DNA from: Zea mays
Taxonomy: Eukaryota; Streptophyta; Magnoliopsida; Poales; Poaceae
Direction: 5' to 3'
NCBI RefSeq assembly: GCF_902167145.1
Contig: NC_050099.1
Coordinates: 243,238,588 to 243,302,587, forward strand
Length of the DNA: 64,000 bases
The stretch's first letter is position 1. Every line of letters begins with the position of its first letter. A program made the position numbers and the translations under genes. The notes below the pieces were generated by a model. The model worked only from the letters and a program-made list of their open reading frames with translations. It was not told the origin of the DNA and ran no database searches. Of this stretch, positions 34,188 to 44,155 are shown piece after piece.

Positions 34188-36441
34188 ATGACGGGTGCGA
34201 CTGATTCCAGTCTGGCAGGGGCGATGGAGGCGCGATCGTAGGCGATGGAGGCGCAGTCGCAGGCATTGGCGACTCAAGCCCGCTTGCTTCAACAGATCTG
34301 CGATCTCCTTGATGCTCAGGATAGCCATTGGGGAGTGCTCGAACGGACGGTGTCCAGCAACGTCACCTCCATCGACCCCGACGAGGTGCTCAACAACCAC
34401 CGCGTCAGCGAGCCCATCGCCACCTTCGCATCTGCGGCCGATGCTACCTTCTCCAGCACTGCTGGCGTCGAGTGTGGCATGATCCATAGCTACGCGGCTG
34501 CCAACACCGAGATAGCCGACAACTGGGGCAACGACTTTGAGGAAGGAGAGGACCCATTCGATCCATACTGCGCGGCGCCATCCGTCATCGCCGACAACTG
34601 GGGTGGATTCTTCGGTGGCGAGGATGTTGCTGCCGATGCCGAGTTAGCTGACCACTGGGACAACCCTTCCTCCAACCTCGACGCGACTGCCTGCATCACG
34701 CCAGCCCACGCCGTGCCCGACGCCAGCTACATGGAGGCGCTCACCATCTATTCGACTCCGGTCTTCACCGAGCACGCTTTGTTCGAGACCGCGCTCCGCC
34801 GTGCGCTACTAGGGATGGCAATGGGTACGGGTATGGGTAAATAACCGCGGATAATTATCCATTGGATATGGGTATGGTGGAATTTGATATCCGCGGGTAC
34901 GGTTATGGATATAATAAGGTATCCGCGGATATTTTTTCGCGGGTATGGATATCCAGTATCCATACCCGTTACCCAATGGATATCTAACATGTGGGCCATC
35001 CGGATTTATATATTATTATAAATTCTTATTTTTCAACTTTTATCCATAACATGTTGTTTGGTGCTGAAATTATCATTTAATGCTATTAGAATGATAACTA
35101 TTTTGAAATATAATAAAATTGTTGTTTGGTGTTTAATGCTAAAATTGTAGTGGGCGGGCGGGTAACAGGTATCCACTGGATAGCGGATACCCGGCGGGTA
35201 CGGGTATGGATACAGATCCATACCCACGAACGTTTATGGGTACGAGTATGGGTTGCGTTTTGTCTCGTGGGTATGGATTCGCGAACTATATATTCGTGTA
35301 CTACCCGCCCGATTGCCATCCCTATGCGCTACGGGTGCTCCGATGTGAGCCGCTTCCGTGCCTGCTTCATGCGTTCAAGGTTGTGCCCACGCTCTTCGCT
35401 TCGAGGGCGCCCAGAGCGTCGTTCAAGGACCTGGCGCTGCTCCTCACAGGGGAAATCGACTCCGACCATGTCGACATCAGCGCCCCGCTTCCGCTCTCCT
35501 TGTCTCGGACCCCCATCGCCACGGGCCTCCTTGCAGTTGCCAACTTCCCCACCGATGCAGTGGGCACGCTCCACCGCATCCTCACGATGTCGGTCACCAG
35601 CTCCTTGCCCCTCCACGCTATCATCTGCGTCTGGCGCGAGCTCGTTCTCCCCGACGACTTCGAGGACTGCATTATCGAGGTGCATCCACACCTCTTGCAC
35701 GGCCAAATAATTACCCATTCATGCTCTCTGGTGGAAAACGGGAGTGCAGGAGATCCTGGCACTGCCTTCTCCTTCACCGACGGCGCGACTTCCTACAACA
35801 AGCCAAGATCCAACCTCGCAGCTGCACTGCTCGACGAAATGCTGCACATGGGCATCCCTACCGATCCGCTGGCGTACACCACTATGCTGAATTCTCTCTG
35901 CCGCAAGAAGCAACTTCGAGGGGCATGTTGCCTTCTCTCTCTCATGCGATGTCGTGGATTCTCCCCTGTCATTATGCATCACAACATAGTCATCGTCGGA
36001 ATACGCCACGAGGGACGACCACTAGATGCCTGCAAGGTTGTTGGTGATATGGTGGACAGTGGATGTACACCGAATGCATTGACATATGCTAAAGTGGTGA
36101 GTGGGTTGTGCGTAAGCGGATTATACGATAAGGTAGAGGCTTACCTGGTGGACATGGTTGGTAAAGGGCTTGTGCCACATTTTTCATTATTTCATTCAGT
36201 TACCAGGGGTTGCTGTATAGTTGTGAAAGTAGAAGAGGTTGCACAAATTATGAGTCGGATGCTTGATCTTGGAGTAGTTATGCATGTTGAGATTTGGAGT
36301 CCAGTGATCAGCACATATGTCCAGACCTACCTGATCGAGGGAGATGCATTCTGGGTTGTAGGAATGAACTCTGGTGAGTGGACTGATACTAGTTGTGGGA
36401 CTTACAACAAGTGGGATGGTGTTTCTCATTACACGACTTAG
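34188..36441 (+). pseudogene. Chimeric gag-like / PORR-like / PPR ORF, interrupted
   Basis: The ORF opens at ATG 34188 but meets TAG at 34239. From ATG 34245 it reads on in the same frame through a Gln/Leu-rich gag-like start (LLQQICDLLDAQDSHW) and an acidic part with repeated IADNWG. A hAT insertion at 34810-35324 then breaks it. The frames on the two sides agree if the insertion and one duplication are discounted. Downstream, 35341-35703 looks like a PORR domain (RNA-binding, organelle intron splicing), with PLHAIICVWRELVLPDDFED and HPHLL. About 35764-36282 holds four to five P-type PPR repeats of 35 residues, e.g. one ending LLSLMRCRGFSP. Both families bind organelle RNA. No transit peptide is evident, so function as a host protein is doubtful. 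Confidence 0.75.
34810..35324. mobile_element. Ac-like non-autonomous hAT element inside the chimeric ORF
   Basis: The ends TAGGGATGGCAAT and ATTGCCATCCCTA are perfect inverted repeats resembling Ac/Ds ends. The 8-bp flanks tgcgctac (34802-34809 and 35325-35332) are identical. The subterminal regions are built of repeated ggtatgg/tatccgcgg motifs. Confidence 0.93.
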
Positions 36442-36465
36442 GTATCTCCGAGAGCATGGATTGGT

Positions 36466-37026
36466 GTGATGGTGTCACTTGATGGCCCATGCTTTTGGAA
36501 TGTACGGACAACACATCTGGACACATGGGATGTTCAGCTCTTCCAATCCATTAATGGTGGTGCTGCATTTGACTATTCCGAAACCGCTAAGGAAAATGCA
36601 AGAGCTGGGCAACCATGGCCGCCACCTATACAGTTTGAGAGACAGGACATCTGGTCTCCAATTGCCTGTGGGTGGGATGCAGCGTCGCACAAGCAACCAT
36701 GGCCACCACCTGTGTTTCGCAGTTTGGTGAATGAGAAAGCCAAAGGAGATGATTTAGAACTTGGTGACATCCATGTTGCAGTGAGGGAGGGAACAATGGA
36801 TGGCAAGCTGAAATTTGTGAAACTGGAAGATGGTGTTCAAGCCTGCACTCTAGTGATTGATCTTTCTAAGACAGTAGCTACTCAAGGAGTTGCATTTGGT
36901 ATAAAACTTGTTCTGGTGTTACACGAGTTGCTGCTACAAGACCACAGAAGCCTTGCGACGTCCATGTTCGGAAGCAGAGCAAAACATTGCCAGATAGGCC
37001 ATCACATACGACCAGTTGAGCAATGA
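36466..37026 (+). CDS. Second ORF of the chimeric retrotransposon, unknown function
   Basis: This 186-codon ORF ends about 55 bp before the 3' LTR. It contains two copies of QPWPPP about 40 residues apart, and a Lys/Glu-rich centre. I do not recognise a polymerase, protease or integrase motif. It may be an element-specific protein or further captured host sequence. Confidence 0.4.
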   Translation: MMVSLDGPCFWNVRTTHLDTWDVQLFQSINGGAAFDYSETAKENARAGQPWPPPIQFERQDIWSPIACGWDAASHKQPWPPPVFRSLVNEKAKGDDLELGDIHVAVREGTMDGKLKFVKLEDGVQACTLVIDLSKTVATQGVAFGIKLVLVLHELLLQDHRSLATSMFGSRAKHCQIGHHIRPVEQ

Positions 37027-37081
37027 AGAGGGCTACACTATTAGCGACTTGGGGGCAAGCTGCCGTTTAAGGAGGGGGGAA

Positions 37082-37368
37082 TGTGAGGGACCCGACCCAT
37101 TTGGTATACGCTGGCCCAACTGAGAGGATATATACAAAGAGCAACAACAGTTGAAAGGGGGATAGCCGGAAACAAACGAAATATGTTCTTCTTCCTTATC
37201 AAGTTATCTTAGTTCTATACTGCCTTCCTCTATTTCTTCTACCTCCCGCTGTAATCGCTACCAGTTCTTCTACCTCTCGTTGTAATCGCTACCAGTTCTT
37301 CTACCTCCTGTTGTAATCGCTACCAGTTCTGAGTTGAAGCAATACATACCGCAAGCAGGTTGTTGACA
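37082..37368 (+). repeat. 3' LTR of the PORR/PPR-carrying retrotransposon
   Basis: 287 bp, collinear with 33831-34116 with only scattered substitutions and one G insertion in a G run. Confidence 0.92.
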
Positions 37369-37373
37369 CGCTT

Positions 37374-37768
37374 CCAGTAGCACGCAGCGCAGCGCGACGT
37401 GTTTCCGCATCGCCACGACGTGGTGTGCCAAACTACGCGCGTACTTGGATGCGTCGACGCCAGCCATCGCCGTCGCCACGTCTGTCTACGCTAGGCGAGC
37501 CTCTGCCTTCATCGCCACAAACCCAAGCTGCGGAGAGAGAAAGGTGTCTCTGCTCATCGTTCTTGTCCACGGAAGCAACATAAGCTAAGAATTGAGCGGA
37601 ATGGAGAATGTACATATTAGGAGCTGTCGGAGGATTATCTTTTATATTGGATTTAATATTTTGAAGGAGACCCTAATTTCTATGTTTTGGGAGCTATATT
37701 TTTAGAATTTGTTTGAATTACTCTCTTAGGACCCCATGTCCTAAAGACCTTGTTGGCCCTAAAGACCT
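37374..37768. other. Flank between retroelements, no gene
   Basis: The GC-rich then AT-rich sequence continues the pre-insertion locus. It ends with a 19-bp direct repeat, ctaaagaccttgttggc plus two bases, near 37740-37775. No domain was seen. Confidence 0.4.
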
Positions 37769-38543
37769 TGTTGGCACTGATCTGGACGCCAAACACATGA
37801 ATGAACCACCAGGCGGTGCTCTCTGCGGAGGAGTGAATAGTCCATGGCACAGGGTCGAACGGTCCACGACCTGGACGCAGGAGCGACTCCTTCTTTGTGT
37901 ACGTCCGGACGGTCCACACCTGAGACTCGGATGGTCTGCAGTGACGCAGAGGGTTGTCTTCTTCGCAGCAGACCTAAATCTCGCCAGCGGCGGACCGGGG
38001 CAAATTTAAAATAGAGGCCCATCAACCTATTGTTATATAAAAATGTTACCAATATATAAACTCAATACACATCTAAAAATATTCATACCAAGCAACAAAA
38101 AAATAAAAAGATACATATTATAGTATTATCTTAAAAGTTCTTTTAACATGTTTAAATATGACCGGGTTGTGAACGCTTCGTGGCTGCTAATTATTCAACA
38201 TTTCACTATTAAGCTATTGTGTCTGATAGTCTAATTACTGAATGTATAACTAGGTTCGGGGCCCTATATAATTGGGGGCCGGGGCGGCGGCCCCTCCGCC
38301 CCACCCTCAGGACCGCCACTGGATCTCGCCTCCCGGGAGGGACCCCGTTGGGGGAGGAGAGATCGGCGTGTGTCTTGGCATCGGCAGGCCACCCAAGATG
38401 TCTCTAGTCGACGTAGAGCCGAAGAGAAGTGAAGATTAGAGGTGGAGTAAGGCTAAACTAGAGCTACTCCTAATGCATAAGGTAAAAACGATAAGTAGAG
38501 TTGATTGGATCGATTGTGGGGGTTTAATCGGTCATACCCCTTC
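37769..38543 (-). mobile_element. Decayed gypsy-type LTR fragment
   Basis: It aligns with the left part of the LTR at 47497-48126 (ccaaacac...ggcggtgctctctgc; gggagggaccccg; cgacgtagag) but has many substitutions and one hAT insertion. It stops near 38543, where decayed Sirevirus C begins. It is an old relative of the gypsy element at 47497-51736. Confidence 0.75.
37985..38321. mobile_element. Non-autonomous hAT element in the gypsy LTR remnant
   Basis: The ends are CAGCGGCGGACC and GGACCGCCACTG. The flanks aatctcgc (37977-37984) and gatctcgc (38322-38329) match at 7 of 8. The reversed right end shares CCTGAGGGTGGGGC-GAGGGGC with 17686-17967, so they are one family. Confidence 0.85.
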
Positions 38544-39180
38544 AATCGGGCCGAATAGGTCCATGTGTAGGAGCTCGAGTGGCCTGTTAGTCGTCATGAT
38601 GTTCTTGTGTGGATGATGAACACCAACTTGCTTCCCTGCCTGACATGCACTACAAATCCTGTCTTTCTCAAAATGAACATTTGTTAGTCCCAAAATGTGT
38701 TCTCCCTTTAGAAGCTTATGAAGATTCTTCATTCCAACATGTGCTAGTCGGCGATGCCAGAGCCAGCCCATGTTAGTCTTAGCAATTAAGCAAGTGTTGA
38801 GTTCAGCTCTATCAAAATCTACTAAGTATAGCTGACCCTCTAACACTCCCTTAAATGCTATTGAATCATCACTTCTTCTAAAGACAGTAACACCTATATC
38901 CGTAAAAAGACAGTTGTAGCCCATTTTGCATAATTGAGAAACGGAAAGCAAATTGTAATCTAGAGAGTCTACAAGAAAAACATTGGAAATGGAATGGTCA
39001 GGAGATATAGCAATTTTACCCAATCCTTTGACCAAACCTTGATTTCCATCCCCGAATGTGATAGCTCGTTGGGGATCTTGGTTTTTCTCATAGGAGGAGA
39101 ACATCATCTTCTCCCCTGTCATGTGGTTTGTGCACCCGCTGTCGATGATCCAACTTGAGCCCCTGGATGCATAAACCTAC
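38544..39180 (-). pseudogene. Sirevirus C pol fragment (protease to integrase start)
   Basis: The minus-strand frame holds the protease end [18 protein letters not shown], the pre-integrase segment [19 protein letters not shown] and [11 protein letters not shown], then stops at the truncation. The integrase core, reverse transcriptase and RNase H are lost. Confidence 0.9.
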
Positions 39181-39189
39181 AAAACAAGT

Positions 39190-41754
39190 TTAGTTCTTGA
39201 TTGTAGGTACCCAAACGGTTTTGGGTCCTTTGGCATTAGATACAAGAACTTTGGGTACCCAAACACAAGTCTTGGTGCCCTTGTGTTTGTCCCCAACATA
39301 CTTGGCAACTACCTTGCCTGATTTGTTGGTTAGCACATAAGATGCATCAAAAGTTTTAAATGAAATGTTATGATCATTTGATGCAGTAGGAGTTTTCTTT
39401 TTAGGCAATCTAGCATGGGTTGATTGCCTAGAACATAAAAGCATGGTTCAGACCAGAGTGAGACTTCCTAGAATGAATTCTCCTAATTTTGCTCTCGGGA
39501 TAACCGGCAGGGTACAAAATGTAACCCTCGTTATCCTGAGGCATGGGAGCCTTGCTCTTAACTAAGTTAGACAATTTTTTAGGAGGGGCATTAAGTTTGA
39601 CATTGTCTCCTTTTTGGAAGCCAATGCCATCCTTGATGCCAGGGCGTCTCCCACTATAGAGCATGCTTCTAGCGAATTTAAAATTTTCATTTTCTAAGTC
39701 ATGCTCATTAATCTTAGCATTAAGTTGAGCTATGTGATCATTTTGTTTCTTAATTAAAGCTAGGTGATCATGAATAGCATCAACATTAATGTCTCTACAT
39801 ATAGTGCAAATGGAAACATGTTCAACGGTAGATGTAGAGGGTTTGCAAGATTTTAATTCAACAACCTTAGCATGTAATATGTCATTTTCACTTCTAAGGT
39901 TAGAAATGGAAGCATTGCAAACATCTAATTCTTTAGCCTTAGCAATTAATCTTTCGTTTTCATTTCTAAGGCTAGCAAGAGAATCATTTAATTTTTCAAT
40001 CTTAGCAAGCAAATTGGCATTATCATCTCTAAGATTGGAAATTGAATCATCACATGCATTTGAATCAACCTTAGCTATTAAACTAGCATTCTCATTTCTA
40101 AGGTTGGTAATAATATCATGTCACTTGCTTAGCTCACTAGATAGTTTTTCACATTTTTCTACTTCTAGAGCGTAAGCATTTTTAACCTTAACATGCTTCT
40201 TATTTTTCTTAATTAGGAAGTCCTCTTAGGTGTCCAAGAGTTCATCCTTCTCATGAATAGCACTAATTAATTCATTTAATTTTTCTTTTTGTTGCATGCT
40301 TAGGTTGGCAAAAAGGGTGCACAAGTTATCCTCCTCATTTTCACTAGAATTATCTTCATCATTAGAGGAAGCATATTTAGTGGAGGATCTTGATTTTACC
40401 TTCTTCATTTTGCCGTCCTTTGCCATGAGGCACTTGTGGCCGACGTTGGGGAAGAGGAGCCCTTTGGTGACGACAATGTTGGCGGCGTCCTCGTCGGAGG
40501 AGGAGTCGGAGGAGCTCTCGTCGGAGTTCCACTCGCGACACACATGGGCATCGCCGCCCTTCTTCTTGTAGTACCTTTTCTTTTCTCTCCCCTTGCCCTT
40601 CTTGTCGTCGCCCCTGTCACTGTCACTAGATAGTGGACATTTTGCAATAAAATGACCGAGCTTACCACATTTGTAGCACACTTTCTTGGAGCGGGGCTTG
40701 TAATCCTTCCCCCTCCTTTGCTTGAGGATTTGGTGGAAACTCTTGATGATGAGCGCTATCTCCTCATTGTCGAGCTTAGAGGCGTCGATGGGTTGTCTAC
40801 TTGATGTAGACTCCTCCTTTTTCTCCTCCGTTGTCTTGAATGCGACCGGTTGTGCTTCGGACGTGGAGGGGCCATCTAGCTCAATGATTTTCTTTGAGCC
40901 TTTGATCATCAACTCAAAGCTCACAAAGTTTCCTATTACTTCCTCGAGAGACATTAGTGTATATCTAGGATTACCTCGAATTAATTGAACTTGCGTAGAA
41001 TTAAGAAAAACGAGGGATCTTAGAATAACCTTGACCATCTCATGGTCATCCCATTTGGTGCTCCCGAGGTTGCGCACTTGGTTCACCAAGGTCTTCAAGC
41101 GGTTGTACATGTCTTGTGGCTCCTCCCCTTGGCGAAGCCGGAAGCGACCGAGCTCCCCCTCGATCGTCTCCCGCTTGGTAATTTTGGTCACCTCATCTCC
41201 TTCGTGTGCGGTCTTAAGTACGTTCCAAATCTCTTTGGCACTTTTCAATCCTTGCACCTTGTTATACTCCTCTCGACTTAGAGAGGCGAGGAGTATAGTG
41301 GTGGCTTGAGAGTTGAAGTGCCAGATTTGGGTGACCTCGTCCGAATCATAGTCTTCATCCCCTGGTGATGGTACCTGTACTCCAATCTCAACAACATCCC
41401 AAATACTAGTGTGGAGTGAGGTTAGATGATGCCTCATTTTATCACTCCACATATTATAATCTTCACCATGGCGCTTAGAAGGTAGCGTAGGGGAATCTTA
41501 CTAAACTTCTTGCGCTCATGGCGCTTAGAAGTTACGGACGGTGTGTCGGAGCCAGAGGTGGATGGTGACGACGAATCGGTCTCGTAGTAGACCACCTTCC
41601 TCATCATCTTTTTCTTGTCACCGCTCCGACGCGACTTGTCATGTGAAGGGGATCCCTTCATCTTGTTGGCGGACTCCCCGGATGGAGCCTTCCCATGGCT
41701 TGTGGCGGGCTTCTCGACGGTCCCGAACTCCCTCTTGGGGGATGCTCCCGACAT
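39190..41754 (-). pseudogene. Sirevirus C gag, broken
   Basis: Start at ATG 41754 (MSGASPKREFG). Compared with gag of elements D and E, a stretch after KFSKIPLRY is deleted near 41455-41490 and the frame shifts. The core resumes near 41452 with a CCHC knuckle, [18 protein letters not shown] at 40226-40228 replaces the Gln after LLDT, and further shifts lie near 40120 and 39440. The C-terminal region is recognisable to 39190. Confidence 0.9.
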
Positions 41755-41812
41755 CACTTCGAGCGGTTAAGCTCTAATGAAGCACCGAGCTCCGATACCA
41801 ATTGAAAGTCGC

Positions 41813-42034
41813 CTAGAGGGGGGTGAATAGGGCGAATCTGAAATTTCTGAACTTAAGCACAACTACAAGCCGGGTTAGCGTTAGAAATATAAACGAGTCC
41901 GAGAGAGAGGGCGAAAAACAAATCGTGAGCGAATAAAGAGTGAGACATGATGATTTGTTTTACCGAGGTTCGGTTCTTGCAAACCTACTCCCCGTTGAGG
42001 TGGTCACAAAGATTGGGTCTCTTTCAACCCTTTC
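41813..42034 (-). repeat. 5' LTR fragment of Sirevirus C
   Basis: This last 222 bp of the LTR lies next to the primer site ttggtatcggagc (minus strand). It is cut by the insertion of element D; ctttc at 42030-42034 is the likely D target-site duplication. Confidence 0.85.
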
Positions 42035-43319
42035 TGATAGTCGCCTAGAGGGGGGTGAATAGGGCGAAACTGAAATTCTCAAAAATAATCACAAATACAA
42101 GCCGGGTTAGCGTTAGAAATATAAACGAGTCCGCGAGAGGGTGTAAAACAAATCGCAAGCGAATAAAGAGTGTGACACGCGGATTTGTTTTACCGAGGTT
42201 CGGTTCTCGCAAACCTACTCCCCGTTGAGGTGGTCACAAAGACCGGGTCTCTTTCAACCCTTTCCCTCTCTCAAATGGTCCCTCGGATCGAGTGAGCTTC
42301 TTCTTCTCAATCAAACGGGAACAAAACTTCCCCCTCGCAAGGGCCATCACACAATTGGTGCCTCTTGCCTTGGTTACAATTGAGTTTTGATCACAAGAAC
42401 AAGTGAGAAAGAAAAGAAGCAATCCAAGCGCAAGAGCTCAAAAGAACACGACAAATCTCTCTCGCTAATCACTAAAGCCTTGTGTGGAATTGGAGAGGAT
42501 TTGATCACTTGGGTGTGTCTAGAATTGAATGCCTAGCTCTTGTAAGTGGTTGAGAAGTGGGAAACTTGGATGCAATGAATGGTGGGTGGTTGGGGTATTT
42601 ATAGCCCCAACCACCAAACTAGCCGTTTGGTGGGGTTGATTGTTGTATGGTGCACCGGACAGTCCGGTGCACACCGGACATGTCCGGTGCGCCAGCCACG
42701 TCACCAAAGCCGTTGGGTTCCGACTGTTGGAGCTCTGTCTTCTGGGCCCACCTGGATGTCCGGTGGCGCACCGGACATGTACTGTAGAGTGTCCGGTGCG
42801 CCAGTATGGGCGTGCCTGACTTCTGCGCGCGCTGGCGCGCATTTAATGCGCTGCAGGTAGCCGTTGGCGCCGAAATATCCGTTGCTCCGATGTCACACCG
42901 GACAGTCCGGTGCACACCGGACATGTCCGGTGAATTATAGCGGACTAGCCGTTGCGAATTCCCGAAGCTGGCGAGTTCCTGAGGCGCCGTTCCTTGGAGC
43001 ACCGGACACTGTCCGGTGTACACCGGACAGTCCGGTGAATTATAGCGGAGCGCCTCTGAATTTTTCCGAAGGTGACGAGTTTGAGTTGGAGTCCTCTGGT
43101 GCACCGGACACTGTCCGGTGTGCCAGACCAGAGGTGCCTTCGGTTGTCCCTTTGCTCTTTTGTCGAACCCAATACTTGGTCTTTTTATTGGCTAAGTGTG
43201 AACCTTTGGCACCTGTATAACTTATACACTAGAGCAAACTAGTTAGTCTAATTATTTGCGTTGGACAATTCAACCACCAAAATCATTTAGGAAATAGGTG
43301 TAAGCCTAATTCCCTTTCA
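42035..43319 (-). repeat. 3' LTR of Sirevirus D (1285 bp)
   Basis: Minus strand TGAAAGGGAATTAGGC...GCGACTATCA. It contains a palindrome array (42650-43120) and, downstream on the minus strand, the TATA box ctataaata at 42597-42605. Confidence 0.95.
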
Positions 43320-44155
43320 ATCTCCCCCTTTTTGGTGATTGATGCCAACACAAACCAAAGCAAATATGGAAGTACATAATTGAACTAGCTTGCATAATGT
43401 AAGTGCAAAGGTTGCTTGGAATTTAGCCAATATAAATACTTACAAGATATGCATGGATTGTTTCTTTGTTTTTAACATTTTGGACCACGCTTGCACCACA
43501 TGTTTTGTTTTTGCAAATTCTTTTGTAAATCTTTTTCAAAGTTCTTTTGCAAATAGTCAAAGGTAAATGAATAAGATTTTGCAAAGCATTTTCAAGATTT
43601 GAAATTTTCTCCCCCTGTTTCAAATGCTCTTCCTTTGACTAAACAAAACTCCCCCTAGATGAAATTCTCCTCTTAGTGTTCAAGAGGGTTTTGTCATATT
43701 AATTTTTTTTGAAAAAAATACTCTCTCCCCCCTGGTGAACACAATGAGATACCAATTTAAAATTTACCAATTGAAAATCCTTAGTTTTTGAAAAATAGGT
43801 GGTGGTGCGGTCCTTTTGCTTTGGGCTCATACTCTCTCCCCCTTTGGCATGAATCGCCAAAAACGGAATCATTAGAGCCCTTGCATAACTCTCTCCTCCT
43901 TTGGTCATAAATAAATGAGTGAAGATTATACCAAGGGCAGAGTCCTTTTGCTTTTGACTCTCCCCCAAAAGATGGAGAGATGCGCGGAGCGACGGCGAAG
44001 GATGAGTTGCGGAGTGGAAGCCTTTGTCTTCGCCGAAGACTCCAATTCCCTTTCAATATACCTATGACTTGGTTTGAGATAGACTTGAAAACACATTAGT
44101 CATAGCATATGAAAGATATATGATCAAAGGTATATAAATGAGCTATGTGTGCAAA
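43320..44155 (-). other. 3' untranslated region of Sirevirus D with many purine tracts
   Basis: The plus strand shows repeated ctccccc tracts (near 43325, 43610, 43651, 43725, 43835, 43970), i.e. gggggag on the element strand. The tract at 43320-43333 abuts the LTR and is the likely primer. At 44043-44058 lies a copy of the LTR-start motif tgaaagggaattgg. Confidence 0.8.

Larger units (their letters stand above)
33831..37368 (+). mobile_element. LTR retrotransposon carrying host PORR and PPR gene fragments
   Basis: The LTRs (33831-34116 and 37082-37368) are nearly identical, TG...CA, and flanked by exact CGCTT duplications (33826-33830 and 37369-37373). The primer site tggtatcagagg starts at 34119, and a polypurine tract, aaggaggggggaa, abuts the 3' LTR. 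Between them there is no protease, integrase or reverse transcriptase. Instead a gag-like start leads into PORR-like and PPR sequence. This resembles maize Bs1, which transduced cellular gene pieces. It must have moved using proteins from another element. A 515-bp hAT insertion (34810-35324) came later. Confidence 0.88.
38544..42034 (-). mobile_element. Decayed, truncated Sirevirus C
   Basis: On the minus strand: an LTR fragment (41813-42034), primer site, broken gag, then protease and the start of integrase, cut at 38543. The 5' LTR is cut at 42034 because Sirevirus D inserted there. Stops, deletions and frameshifts mark it as the oldest Sirevirus here. Confidence 0.88.
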
